Shown: piece by piece, positions 31,158 to 39,702 of the stretch
How positions within the stretch are numbered: position 1 is the stretch's first letter
How the letters are laid out: the number at the start of each line of letters is the position of its first letter
From: a virus
Reading direction: 5' to 3' (one strand)
IMG/VR virus record: IMGVR_UViG_3300018414_000011
Coordinates: 1-45,845 of that record
Length of the DNA: 45,845 bases
Made by a program: the position numbers and the translations under genes
Notes under the pieces: generated by a model
What the model was told of the DNA's origin: nothing
What the model saw: only the letters and a program-made list of their open reading frames with translations
The model's database searches: none

Positions 31158-33563
31158 TCAATGGCAGGTTGCCCAATTAGTCCCTATCATGTAGCCAGCA
31201 GTTAATTCTACATTTAACTTGTAGTATTGTCCAGCCAATTTTACAGCTTGTGTAGCCAGTTCTCCGGCACGATTATAAGCTCTAAACCATCCTTTGTCAT
31301 TGTGGATTACATCGCTCCATGTCTTGCCTTCTGGGTCGATATAATCTTTAGCTTCTTGCTCTGTTTCAAACTTCTTAAATTTCACAGCAGAGCGTCTTAC
31401 TTCGTATTGTGCTTCATCGTGATAAGCGATAAGTTGTTGACAGAAATCTTTATTCCTCCAGTCATCTGTAAAGAAGTCTACACTCAAACCTTCTTCTTTC
31501 AACATTCTATCATGAATTACCATTGCTCTTTTAGCTGCAATAACACCACAACTTTGAAACTGACTATTCACTACATTACCTTTAGACCTGATAGGTAATT
31601 TACGGTTATCAATACCCCGTAAAAACTTCTTCTGTCCTGTAGTTTCCCAATACTTCTGCATATTCTCTTTAAGCTGTTTCAGAGGATAAGCTTGAGTCCA
31701 GAAAGCATCAAAAATAATCTGCCCAGTATCTAAATCACACCCTACAGTTTTTGCAACACGTTTAGCTTGAGCATTATAGCTACAGCCGTACTTAACATTT
31801 TTAGCAGTACCGCGTGGAAAAGGTCTACCTAGCAACTCAGTGATACTGGAAGCTAATACAGAATGACAGTCATTAGGTTTCTCTGCTGTCAAACTATAGC
31901 CATATTCCTTACCCCCTTCGTACTTATATACAAAGCTTGCTTCAACTTTAGCCTCGAGGCTATCAAAATCGAAGGCCATTTGCAAGAAGCCATCTTTTAC
32001 ATCAACACCAAACAAGCCGCGCATTTGCTTGCCATAAGTACTTGTCACTCTGCTAATGTTTGCGACTTTACGATGTTTGAACCTCGAAGTCCCTGCTCCG
32101 CATGTATCTGCTGGTGTTGGAATCCTATGGTCAATATCTAAACGAGGCTCACTTAAAAATCCTTTCTCAGGTTCTTCATCTTCTGCATCAGGGTCAACAC
32201 CTCCTCCAAGAATACTATTACGTCTGTGTGTATAAGTAAAATAGTCTGACACTAACTTAGCATGTGGAAACTTATCTGCAATCTCTACAAGCTTTGGGTC
32301 AATCTCTTTTTCCTGTCCAACTGTCAAAGTAGGGTTTGTATAAACTTTTAAAGGGCGTGATATGTCGTGTTTTAATAATTTCTCACGTAGCTTAGAAGGT
32401 TTAACTTCTAGCTCATCACACCTATCTTTACAGAAAGGACTTGCTAGAGTTTGCTCCACATATTTCTCCACTGCCTTTTCAAATTGCTCACGAGAGATTT
32501 TCTTCTTTTTTGAATCGCAAGTTAAATCTCGTTCCTTGTATTGTGTAGGACTCCATCCAAAATCTTTAACAAGCCATCCCTTAATATGAGAGCTATCTGC
32601 TGCACTACTACTTAATCTTCCTGCTTCTGTTTTAATTAAAGGCTCTACTGGAATTGGAAGTTTTAATTCTTGTCCAAACAGTATAGCATACCAACCATCT
32701 TCACGTTCTACTAACTCTCCCTTATGTTTGTTAACAAAGTTTTTTAAATGTGTACTTGGTAAGCCGCTTTTAAGAAATTGAGTGACGGGTGGCGTATATT
32801 CTTTTTGCTTGGTTTTTGGAAGAGATTTAGGTGGAATAAGGGGTTCTACTACATTCCTGATTTCCTCCATTTTACTATCCAAGTCACGCACGCAATCTTC
32901 AGCACTGTCCTTATCAAACCAGAAACCTCTGTGCTGTTGTCGTGTGATGATTTCAGCTACAGCTTGTTCTAGTTTAAAAGCATCAGTCCAATTCCAATCA
33001 CCCCATTCCTTCACTAAAGCATTATAAACCTTATGATTCACTTCAACGTCACGAATGTTATATTCAAGCATAGCAGGATGATACACTTTAAATTCATCTC
33101 CTGTGTGGCTGTCTTTTGTAATCAATCCTACTTCAATAGCTTTGCTATGCCAGTCAATCTTTTCAAGTCCTAAAGTCTTACCCCAAGCCTCAATACTGTG
33201 TCCCCCATATCTGTCAGGATTTAAGACTTTAGATAAGACAAGTGTGTCAATAATTTCAACAGGGTTTCCATCTAATGTGTCAATATCCCCTATAGTGTAA
33301 TCAATTCCAAGATAAAGCTTAATTGCAAGTAAGTCAAAATTGATCTGGTTGTGTGCAATAATAACTTTAGCTTTGCGTATGAAATCTGGAAACTTTGTTT
33401 TTACTTCTTCTTGTACAAATGTGTGTATCTCGCCTGTGTCGATATCTTTTGCAGCTATGCAATGGATTTTAAAAGAATCAAACAGCTTATAAGGACTACT
33501 TGTATAGTCTATTGCTGTGTGATCTAAAAATCCAGTACTCTCAATATCCCATACAATCCTCAT
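31158..33563 (-). CDS. Family A DNA polymerase with 3'-5' proofreading domain (T7-like)
   Basis: 801 aa. Exonuclease motifs: D6-x-E8 (VWDIESTG), AHNQINFDLLAI, YNIRDVEVN. Polymerase motifs: A, MAFDFDSLEAKVEAS near residue 530; B, RGTAKNVKYGCSYNAQAKR near 585; and C, YHDEAQ with His715-Asp716-Glu717. The insertion between the domains is large, as in T7 gp5-like enzymes. The motif B aromatic is Tyr (KYG), as in T7. It replicates the phage genome with the helicase, SSB and exonuclease encoded here. Start ATG with AGGAGTAAGG upstream. Confidence 0.95.
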   Translation of the reverse strand: MRIVWDIESTGFLDHTAIDYTSSPYKLFDSFKIHCIAAKDIDTGEIHTFVQEEVKTKFPDFIRKAKVIIAHNQINFDLLAIKLYLGIDYTIGDIDTLDGNPVEIIDTLVLSKVLNPDRYGGHSIEAWGKTLGLEKIDWHSKAIEVGLITKDSHTGDEFKVYHPAMLEYNIRDVEVNHKVYNALVKEWGDWNWTDAFKLEQAVAEIITRQQHRGFWFDKDSAEDCVRDLDSKMEEIRNVVEPLIPPKSLPKTKQKEYTPPVTQFLKSGLPSTHLKNFVNKHKGELVEREDGWYAILFGQELKLPIPVEPLIKTEAGRLSSSAADSSHIKGWLVKDFGWSPTQYKERDLTCDSKKKKISREQFEKAVEKYVEQTLASPFCKDRCDELEVKPSKLREKLLKHDISRPLKVYTNPTLTVGQEKEIDPKLVEIADKFPHAKLVSDYFTYTHRRNSILGGGVDPDAEDEEPEKGFLSEPRLDIDHRIPTPADTCGAGTSRFKHRKVANISRVTSTYGKQMRGLFGVDVKDGFLQMAFDFDSLEAKVEASFVYKYEGGKEYGYSLTAEKPNDCHSVLASSITELLGRPFPRGTAKNVKYGCSYNAQAKRVAKTVGCDLDTGQIIFDAFWTQAYPLKQLKENMQKYWETTGQKKFLRGIDNRKLPIRSKGNVVNSQFQSCGVIAAKRAMVIHDRMLKEEGLSVDFFTDDWRNKDFCQQLIAYHDEAQYEVRRSAVKFKKFETEQEAKDYIDPEGKTWSDVIHNDKGWFRAYNRAGELATQAVKLAGQYYKLNVELTAGYMIGTNWATCH

Positions 33564-33582
33564 CCTTACTCCTATCCTCTAA

Positions 33583-33780
33583 TCAATCATCCTTAACCAA
33601 ATTACCAATCTCTTCAAGAAATATTCCAGCTACTTGTTCTTTAGCTTCTTCCAAACTACAATCAGTTCCACAAATGAAATATTCTACGTCATTCCCTGTT
33701 ATGAACGCATATTCATTCTCATCAACAGTGATGTAATTATACTCCAGCCCAAACATCTGTGCAATGTCCCATTTTGTCAT
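33583..33780 (-). CDS. 65-aa protein, unknown
   Basis: Acidic: MTKWDIAQMFGLEYNYITVD, then YFICGTDCSLEEAKEQVAGI. Start on an ATGA overlap, ribosome site GGGGAGGGTGT. No family recognised. Confidence 0.6.
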   Translation of the reverse strand: MTKWDIAQMFGLEYNYITVDENEYAFITGNDVEYFICGTDCSLEEAKEQVAGIFLEEIGNLVKDD

Positions 33781-34106
33781 ACACCCTCCCCTTTGAAAAT
33801 CCTGCTAATCTCAAACTTAATCATTGTCAGCACAAGTGCATGCACTTTCTCTTGTCCTTTAAACTCTTCCACAAGACTCTGCATATAACCTTCCACATGT
33901 GCAAGCTTCTCTCGCAGCACACGATTCTCATAAGAGAGCTTTAAAGCTTCAGAATAGGCTTCTAGCAAGTTCTCGTAAAGTTCTTTGCTTACAAGCTGTG
34001 TTTCGACAAGTTCTATCATATTATTTCCTTTCAATGCAGGCGGAGGCATTATTGGAGCACTTGGCCTTGGGTATGCTGGTAATGGATTTATATTCTTTTG
34101 TGTCAT
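33777..34106 (-). CDS. Coiled-coil protein with Pro-rich N-terminus, unknown
   Basis: 109 aa from the second ATG after AAAGGAG (7-nt spacing). A downstream in-frame ATG at 34019 also has a strong site (AAAGGAAATAAT), so an 80-aa form lacking the Pro-rich segment (NPLPAYPRPSAPIMPPPA) could be made from the same gene. The main body is coiled coil (LYENLLEAYSEALKLSYENR, LREKLAHVEGYMQSLVEEFK). No family recognised. Confidence 0.6.
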   Translation of the reverse strand: MTQKNINPLPAYPRPSAPIMPPPALKGNNMIELVETQLVSKELYENLLEAYSEALKLSYENRVLREKLAHVEGYMQSLVEEFKGQEKVHALVLTMIKFEISRIFKGEGV

Positions 34107-34108
34107 AA

Positions 34109-34417
34109 TCATTCTCCTTTAATCTGTGTCTCCCGAACTTCATTATTAACTTTGAAAGTCATAGAGTTAATAAATGCACTATATTCTCGCAGAATCTTCA
34201 ACTCTCGCTTCAAAGCCTTCTGAATTTCTACAAGCCGCTTAATCTGCTTAGAGAATTTGTTAGCTTCCGAGTAACAGTAATCAGTTAAATTCTCGGCCTT
34301 GAGTCGTTTGTAGTTTTTAGCAAAACCCTTAAAGTCATTCACATCTTTATGCAACTCTGCGATTTCCTTAGAGTTCCTTTTCAACATGCTTTGAATTAAG
34401 TTAATTGGTAATGTCAT
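34109..34417 (-). CDS. Basic helical protein, paralogue of the 35410 gene
   Basis: 102 aa from the ATG behind AAAGGTGATAAA. Opening INLIQSMLKRNSKEIAELHK and later KQIKRLVEIQKALKRELKIL align with ILQSQIAKNSAGIRNLEES and KDIASMVKVQKAMKKLM in the gene at 35410. Both are basic, helical and of the same size. Function unknown; nucleic-acid binding is possible. Confidence 0.6.
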   Translation of the reverse strand: MTLPINLIQSMLKRNSKEIAELHKDVNDFKGFAKNYKRLKAENLTDYCYSEANKFSKQIKRLVEIQKALKRELKILREYSAFINSMTFKVNNEVRETQIKGE

Positions 34418-34566
34418 TTTATCACCTTTAGAAGTTCTATAATTGCACTGCCCGTCCATACTCCTGAAGCAAAAGCATTGTATATTACTTCCTGCTTTTT
34501 AGTCGTAATGGAAGACACGTACAATCCATAGGCAGCTAACATTGCATACAGAAAAACTATTCTCAT
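34414..34566 (-). CDS. 50-aa membrane protein
   Basis: From the ATG behind GGAGAAATAAC. An N-terminal hydrophobic helix (MRIVFLYAMLAAYGLYVSS) and a second one near the end (FASGVWTGSAIIELL). Small two-TM early protein; unknown function. Confidence 0.55.
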   Translation of the reverse strand: MRIVFLYAMLAAYGLYVSSITTKKQEVIYNAFASGVWTGSAIIELLKVIK

Positions 34567-34567
34567 G

Positions 34568-34735
34568 TTATTTCTCCGAGTAAAATAAGTCGAACATAAA
34601 AATATCAATATATTTAGCTATACATAAACCTAATGCAATACCACTCAATGCTGCAAGACAAGGATTGTTTTTATATACCCACAAGACTATGCTCAGTAAA
34701 TTTATGATGATACTAATCAATACAAGATTTTTCAT
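34568..34735 (-). CDS. 55-aa membrane protein
   Basis: From the ATG behind GGGGGAGAAATGAC. Two transmembrane helices (NLVLISIIINLLSIVLWVY and ALSGIALGLCIAKYIDIFMF). Lies next to another small membrane gene; unknown function. Confidence 0.55.
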   Translation of the reverse strand: MKNLVLISIIINLLSIVLWVYKNNPCLAALSGIALGLCIAKYIDIFMFDLFYSEK

Positions 34736-34736
34736 G

Positions 34737-34949
34737 TCATTTCTCCCCCGCAAACTCTTGTTTAGCTTCAAAATAAGCCTTCTGAGCAGATGCTATAGAC
34801 TCTTTCCGATAGGCTCCAATTTTCCTTGTTGTCACTCTTGATAGATATTCTCCAAAAGCATCCACATAATTCTGCTCTCCTTTGACATACAATTCCCACT
34901 TGTTGAGGAAGTTTGTAGGAGAGTAAATTACTTTGAATTCGTCTTTCAT
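34737..34949 (-). CDS. 70-aa protein, unknown
   Basis: KDEFKVIYSPTNFLNKWELY then a basic helical C-terminal half (RKIGAYRKESIASAQKAYFE). Starts at the stop codon of the DUF7448-like gene. No family recognised. Confidence 0.6.
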   Translation of the reverse strand: MKDEFKVIYSPTNFLNKWELYVKGEQNYVDAFGEYLSRVTTRKIGAYRKESIASAQKAYFEAKQEFAGEK

Positions 34950-35408
34950 TTAGGCACTCCAATCTTCTGTGATGCTTGTCCAATTTCCTTCTAGTTCTTC
35001 TTTCAGATAACTTCCCAAGTAAGAGTTACAGTCTTCACTCAGGAATTCGTAACTACCACCATAATAGCCATTACTACTATTCCGATAGATTATATCAATA
35101 GTCCTGTAATGTTGCAAGGTAATAGTTTCACCATATACTTGGTCATATTCTTGCCTACATCTTCCATCTTTTGAAGCCAGAGCATTTACGAAGTCTGGAA
35201 CTTCGATAGACTCCACTTTTGTCACAGGATAACCGTCTTTCAGCATGTTATAACGGCTAAAAATAATATCTGCCCACCAAGTCTCTGAACAACAATCACC
35301 TTCAGTTGCATAGATGTATTCTACGCCTTCTGAGTCTGTAAATCGCAACAATAAGTTATTTTCAGAAATTTCTAGTTTTACAATAACCTTACCAATCAAT
35401 CTTTGCAT
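34950..35408 (-). CDS. DUF7448-like protein
   Basis: 152 aa from the ATG behind GAGGAACTAAT. The segment IGKVIVKLEISENNLLLRFT followed by YIYATEGDCCSETWWADIIF has the 'GDCCSxxW' signature of a small phage/bacterial domain (DUF7448-type). Tyr- and Ser-rich strands follow (YRNSSNGYYGGSYEFLSED). No enzymatic role known. Confidence 0.65.
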   Translation of the reverse strand: MQRLIGKVIVKLEISENNLLLRFTDSEGVEYIYATEGDCCSETWWADIIFSRYNMLKDGYPVTKVESIEVPDFVNALASKDGRCRQEYDQVYGETITLQHYRTIDIIYRNSSNGYYGGSYEFLSEDCNSYLGSYLKEELEGNWTSITEDWSA

Positions 35409-35409
35409 A

Positions 35410-35745
35410 TTAGTTCCTCTCATTTATAAAATTAGCAGCATAAATACGACCGTCACAGAGACAATCATCCATATCTAATGCATAAAAATCTTCCAAGCTC
35501 CTGTCAGCAATCCTGTTCAAAGCTTCTTGTTCCAGCACATCTGCCATAAGCTTCTTCATAGCTTTCTGAACTTTCACCATAGAAGCTATATCTTTCTTAC
35601 GTTTTTTAATTTTAATTCTATTCTGTGCCCAGCTACTAGGACGTACAGTGCTCATGTAGTAGAGGAATTTTATAGACTCCTCTAAATTACGTATCCCTGC
35701 GCTATTCTTAGCAATTTGGGATTGCAGGATTGGGATGCTAATCAT
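35410..35745 (-). CDS. Basic helical protein, paralogue of the 34109 gene
   Basis: 111 aa from the ATG behind AAAGGAGAATTC; the in-frame TTG at 35808 is the -35 box of the promoter and not a start. Helical and Lys-rich in the middle (RIKIKKRKKDIASMVKVQKA), acidic end. See the 34109 gene for the similarity. First gene of its own transcription unit. Confidence 0.65.
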   Translation of the reverse strand: MISIPILQSQIAKNSAGIRNLEESIKFLYYMSTVRPSSWAQNRIKIKKRKKDIASMVKVQKAMKKLMADVLEQEALNRIADRSLEDFYALDMDDCLCDGRIYAANFINERN

Positions 35746-35767
35746 GAATTCTCCTTTAATGTTTGAG

Positions 35768-35808
35768 TTGACAGAAGCTATTATGGAGGAAGTGGGAGCT
35801 TCTGTCAA
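35768..35808 (-). promoter_or_regulatory. 12-bp perfect inverted repeat spanning a promoter
   Basis: TTGACAGAAGCT (35768-35779) and AGCTTCTGTCAA (35797-35808) with a 17-bp centre. One arm carries the -35 box, the other lies at the transcription start. No U-run on either side, so an operator is more likely than a terminator. Confidence 0.6.
35780..35808 (-). promoter_or_regulatory. Sigma70 promoter downstream of the helicase gene
   Basis: Minus strand: TTGACA (35808-35803), 17-bp spacer, CATAAT (35785-35780). It starts just 11 bp after the helicase stop and drives the row of small genes to its left. Confidence 0.75.
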
Positions 35809-35818
35809 GGGATTTGTT

Positions 35819-37474
35819 TTAGAAACTTACTTCATTAGGGTTATCTAGAAGAACTTCCCAAGTATCTGCGTCGAGTGTAAACACATCAGCAATCCCTAAG
35901 CTATCGCCAAATCGAGTCTTCAAAACTTTCAATCTCACTCTTCCTCTTGAAAAATCTGGGAGAATCTCAGGTTCAAGTGCAATAATATTCCAACTAAACT
36001 GTTCTAGGGTAGCACTACCACGTGCCGATTCTTTGCGAACATTAACCCAAAATGGTTCACCTTCTTTTCCTTTAGGAGGCAAGAACTGCTGACTATCAGT
36101 ACGGTTAATATGACTAACCACTAATAAATGAACATCGTTAGCTGAGCAAAAAGCGGCAAGATGCGTCATAGCAACGTCCAAATCCTTGCGTTCGTTATCC
36201 GTTTGTAGTCCACTAATGACCCCGCTTATATGGTCAAGAATAATATACTTACATCCTTCAGCAACAACCATGTATTTTATCTTATTCAAAAGATCAGCAA
36301 CAGGAATGCTTCCGAAATGGTCTAACATGAACATTTTATCTTTTGAGGTTATATCGTCATAAACAGCACGTATTTCCTCTTTAGATGCAACACTTAAAGG
36401 GTCACGCATGAACTTCAGATAGTTGACTTTAAGTTCTGCTGCAATAATGCGCTGTAGAGATTCCTTGTTGTTTTCTTCAAGAAATATCATACCAATTTTA
36501 TACCCAGCTTTCATAAACCTGTGTGCCAGAATACTACATAAAGTTGATTTTCCGGCGTTCGAAGGTGCAAGAATCAGCGATAATTCTTTAAGTCGGAACC
36601 CATTTAGTTTCCTCATAAGTTCAGGAAAACAGTCAGTATAAACTCCTTGTTCTCTTGGTGTAATTAATTCTTCAAATGAAATGCTAGAAGCTCCCACAAC
36701 CATTTCTGGAGAATATGGAAGTTTTCCAAACTGCACAAGCTTGGCGAGTTCATCAGACTTACCATCTTGCAACATATCTGAAGCATCTTTGTACTCAACT
36801 GGCGGTGTTACAACAAACAAAGATTGACCATTTCCTGTGAGAATTCCTGCCACATTATGCCTAGCATCTACTCCTTTGATAATTCCCCGTTGTTTTTCTT
36901 CTGGTGTAGACTCATCAGAATCAAAAAAGAATGTAAAGGACTCGTAAAGTTCACAAAATGATCGGTTATGTTCTATGCTCTCAGAAGCATTTGCTGTTCC
37001 CATAGGAATTGAACAAACAAAAGGTTCCATACCTTCATATTTTGTCCCTTTAACCTGATCTGTCATCGCTTGACTAACAGATAAGCAATCCCATTCTCCT
37101 TCTGTGACGATAAGATTATTTTTCTTACGCTCAATTTCTTCTGCTTGTGTTTGTGCAAATAACTTATTACTTATTTTAACAGACCCGACAGTAGACCAGT
37201 GATACTTCTCACTCTTATCCTTCAGCAAATCCTGACGTTTATAGCCAGTGATTTTGCCCTTCTGATTATATGAAGGAAAGAAAACAGCAATAGGTGTCTT
37301 CCCATCTGTAGGAGACACAGCCACTTTCACACCAAACTTTTTAAGAGTTTCTTTCCTGATCTTACGCTCAGGAATGTCAACATATCCGTATTCCTCAATA
37401 TCCTTCATTGTTTCTTTTGGGTCAAACTTCTCTCCAACCATGCTATCTCCTTTTCCAGCTTTAAAATATCCCAT
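35819..37474 (-). CDS. Replicative DNA helicase with toprim domain (T7 gp4/Twinkle-like)
   Basis: 551 aa from the TAATG-coupled ATG; another start at 37441 behind AAAGGAGATAGC is equally possible (540 aa). A toprim-like part (NLIVTEGEWDCLS near residue 121, then FTFFFDSDEST) is followed by a RecA-fold helicase: Walker A APSNAGKST near residue 300, Walker B KYIILDHISG, then HLLVVSHINR and RGSATLEQFSWN. It unwinds DNA 5' to 3' at the fork. No N-terminal CxxC zinc ribbon is present, so primase activity is uncertain; compare the short T7 gp4B form. Confidence 0.9.
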   Translation of the reverse strand: MGYFKAGKGDSMVGEKFDPKETMKDIEEYGYVDIPERKIRKETLKKFGVKVAVSPTDGKTPIAVFFPSYNQKGKITGYKRQDLLKDKSEKYHWSTVGSVKISNKLFAQTQAEEIERKKNNLIVTEGEWDCLSVSQAMTDQVKGTKYEGMEPFVCSIPMGTANASESIEHNRSFCELYESFTFFFDSDESTPEEKQRGIIKGVDARHNVAGILTGNGQSLFVVTPPVEYKDASDMLQDGKSDELAKLVQFGKLPYSPEMVVGASSISFEELITPREQGVYTDCFPELMRKLNGFRLKELSLILAPSNAGKSTLCSILAHRFMKAGYKIGMIFLEENNKESLQRIIAAELKVNYLKFMRDPLSVASKEEIRAVYDDITSKDKMFMLDHFGSIPVADLLNKIKYMVVAEGCKYIILDHISGVISGLQTDNERKDLDVAMTHLAAFCSANDVHLLVVSHINRTDSQQFLPPKGKEGEPFWVNVRKESARGSATLEQFSWNIIALEPEILPDFSRGRVRLKVLKTRFGDSLGIADVFTLDADTWEVLLDNPNEVSF

Positions 37475-37662
37475 TAACCCTCCTCAAAAGCAATTCTACC
37501 GGCAGCATGATAAGCTTCCAGAAGTGCATCACTCAAAACCAAAATCTCTTTGTGTATAAGACTAGATGAAGGATGGTTACAAATCAATTCTTCAAACATC
37601 ACATAATTACACCAAAGTCTATCCATCAATTCTGATTTATGTCCTTCATTTATTTGTAGCAT
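37474..37662 (-). CDS. 62-aa protein, unknown
   Basis: Helical: SELMDRLWCNYVMFEELICN, IHKEILVLSDALLEAYHAAG. Overlaps both neighbours (helicase by TAATG). No family recognised. Confidence 0.6.
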   Translation of the reverse strand: MLQINEGHKSELMDRLWCNYVMFEELICNHPSSSLIHKEILVLSDALLEAYHAAGRIAFEEG

Positions 37663-37993
37663 TTATCAACTCTCCATAAATTTTAGCTTGCCAACTATCC
37701 TTGTGTAAATTTTGAATATAATGCCAACATCCTCCTGATATAGCAGGGTAATTCAAAATATAAACATCGAGATAAGGGTCACGAAATGTAATTCGCAGAT
37801 TTTTATTTTCAAATAGTGTCTTAGGCTTCATCTGTTTCGCTTTCAATAATTTTCTACTTAGTTCATATTCATCGTCAGGCTGTTCATAATAGAAATAATT
37901 AGCACTTCGGATATTGTGATTTTCATTGAAATGCCCAATTTCTATCATGTTACCTAAGCTGTCATCTTGATATAAATTAGGGAGAGTTGTCAT
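37646..37993 (-). CDS. 115-aa protein, unknown
   Basis: Start on a TAATG overlap. Rich in Tyr, Asn and Asp (HFNENHNIRSANYFYYEQPD; FRDPYLDVYILNYPAISGGC). No family recognised. Confidence 0.6.
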   Translation of the reverse strand: MTTLPNLYQDDSLGNMIEIGHFNENHNIRSANYFYYEQPDDEYELSRKLLKAKQMKPKTLFENKNLRITFRDPYLDVYILNYPAISGGCWHYIQNLHKDSWQAKIYGELINATNK

Positions 37994-38358
37994 TAAACAT
38001 ACTTCCTCTGCCAGCTATGCTGATATTCTTCTTCAAGCTGTTTAAGACGTTCAATCAAATCTCTATTAATTTGAGGAAGAATTGTATCTTTCTGGTCATC
38101 CCAAATCTTCTGACGAATATCCCTTGCGGAGAAATTATAAGTGTCAACATTTATTGACAAATCATCTTCTGTCAATTTATCTGCCATGAATCTTTCAATC
38201 CAAGACTCTGCCAAGTTCCTTACATTATAATACATATCATTCTCTACATGAGGAAGATAATCATTATAAACTTGAGTCATCACTTTATCCATTGCTTCTC
38301 TGGCTTGTTCTTCAAATATAGCTTTAGTATCTTCTAGAATTTGTTCAATTGTTTTCAT
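37993..38358 (-). CDS. 121-aa helical protein, unknown
   Basis: Charged and helical throughout: MKTIEQILEDTKAIFEEQAR, NVRNLAESWIERFMADKL, INRDLIERLKQLEEEYQHSW. Directly follows the ligase stop; ribosome site GGAGAAATGTAA. No family recognised. Confidence 0.6.
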   Translation of the reverse strand: MKTIEQILEDTKAIFEEQAREAMDKVMTQVYNDYLPHVENDMYYNVRNLAESWIERFMADKLTEDDLSINVDTYNFSARDIRQKIWDDQKDTILPQINRDLIERLKQLEEEYQHSWQRKYV

Positions 38359-39702
38359 TTACATTTCTCCAAGTTTAGCAGCTTCAAACTGAGCCACACA
38401 ATGTTCATAAGTATCTGCCACTTTCTTATCTTCTCGTGTTTCTATGTACACTGGCAAGAACAAGCTAGTATCTCCTGAACGATTAGAAATAATTTCGTTA
38501 GCTTCAATTGTAATAATCTTTCCAATATATTCTTCAGAATTAAGCCAAAAGTCTTGCCTGTCATTATCTGTAAGACCTGTGCCTACTTCTCCTGTAATGA
38601 TGCCATCAATAGACTTGTAGCTAACAGCTCCAGCCATTCCTGTATATTTACCTTTGCCTTCAATTACACCAATAACTTCATAGTCAGCTTGAAACTTTAC
38701 TTTCAGCTTAATACAATCTTTCGATGTGCCGTCTTTCCAATTGAAATCGAGTGTTTTTGCAATACTCCCTTCATACCCTTTAGCTAAATGTTGCAGATAT
38801 ATCTTATTGGCTTCTGTAATTGAATGAACAATTGTTGTTTCAGCTATGTCTACAAACTCCACTTTGTTAGCTGTGAGTAATTCCCTTAGTTGTCCCAACC
38901 TCAAAGAATACCATGTTTTACTAATTCCCATCTTGAACTCTTCTGGTAATATCATATCCCATGCCGTCATTCGTACATTGTAACCCTCTTCAAGCCCTCC
39001 GCCTTTCAAAATGCTGTTCAACATCCCATTGCCCGTTTTACGATCAAGCATCCTACCATCTTTGTCATAGACTAATAGTTCACCCATCAATACAAACCCA
39101 TCAGGAAGCCCTGTAGCAAGTTTTTCTGTGAAGGTGATAGGGTACTTACTACCTGCTCGTGTGATCGCTTCTGGAGCCTTTCCATCCTCTTTGACAAGAT
39201 AACAAAAGCTGCCGTCATACTTGATCTGCACAGCAAATTTATTTAGCTTTTTAAAATTTGCCTTGATTTTGTCATCCATCAAGCTGCATCTTTGGTACGG
39301 AGGAATAAAGTACAAATCAGGAAACACTTTCAAAATCATTGTGTCACCAACACCTGCACCAATAGAGCGTTTAATAAGGAGAGACATTAGTTCTCTACCT
39401 TCAGAGTTCAAAGCACTCGCCCACCCACCTAAACAAGCAATAGCCTCGTATCCTGTAACTTTTCTAGTAGAAAGATTTTCAATAGCAAAATCAATATCTT
39501 TTTCACAAAATTCTTGATAGTTGTTATCTTTCCATCCAGATACATCAGGAAGTTTAGTTTGGTAGTAATTGATAGCAGGGTCATAAACAGCCTTCAAATA
39601 CTTCTTCAACAACTCATCATCCTTGTGCTGCTCAAGAATAACCTGTTTAGCATTACTTCCCGACGCAGCTTGTAATGCTTTAATAATTCCGTATAAACTC
39701 AT
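38359..39702 (-). CDS. ATP-dependent DNA ligase
   Basis: 447 aa. Adenylation motif I Lys161-Tyr-Asp-Gly (AVQIKYDGSFCYLV), motif III region FVLMGELLVYDKDGR, motif IV YEGSIAKTLDF, motif V DCIKLKVKF, then an OB-fold C-terminal domain (YEVIGVIEGKGKYTGMAGAV; IITIEANEIISNRSGDTSLF). It seals nicks between Okazaki fragments and supports recombination. The N-terminal 150 residues are an extra helical domain typical of T4/T3-type or archaeal-like ligases. Confidence 0.93.
   Translation of the reverse strand: MSLYGIIKALQAASGSNAKQVILEQHKDDELLKKYLKAVYDPAINYYQTKLPDVSGWKDNNYQEFCEKDIDFAIENLSTRKVTGYEAIACLGGWASALNSEGRELMSLLIKRSIGAGVGDTMILKVFPDLYFIPPYQRCSLMDDKIKANFKKLNKFAVQIKYDGSFCYLVKEDGKAPEAITRAGSKYPITFTEKLATGLPDGFVLMGELLVYDKDGRMLDRKTGNGMLNSILKGGGLEEGYNVRMTAWDMILPEEFKMGISKTWYSLRLGQLRELLTANKVEFVDIAETTIVHSITEANKIYLQHLAKGYEGSIAKTLDFNWKDGTSKDCIKLKVKFQADYEVIGVIEGKGKYTGMAGAVSYKSIDGIITGEVGTGLTDNDRQDFWLNSEEYIGKIITIEANEIISNRSGDTSLFLPVYIETREDKKVADTYEHCVAQFEAAKLGEM

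Noticed and set aside
31227-31598. 123-aa plus-strand frame within the DNA polymerase gene
   Set aside because: Opposite the conserved polymerase motifs; no ribosome site or plus-strand promoter.
33721-33750. TTGCAC-17-TATAAT on the minus strand inside the 33583 gene
   Set aside because: Weak -35 and within a coding region close to its own start; cannot be separated from chance in AT-rich DNA.
35746-35808. N-terminal extension of the 35410 gene from TTG at 35808
   Set aside because: The TTG is the first base triplet of the -35 box and the ATG at 35745 has a strong AAAGGAG site.
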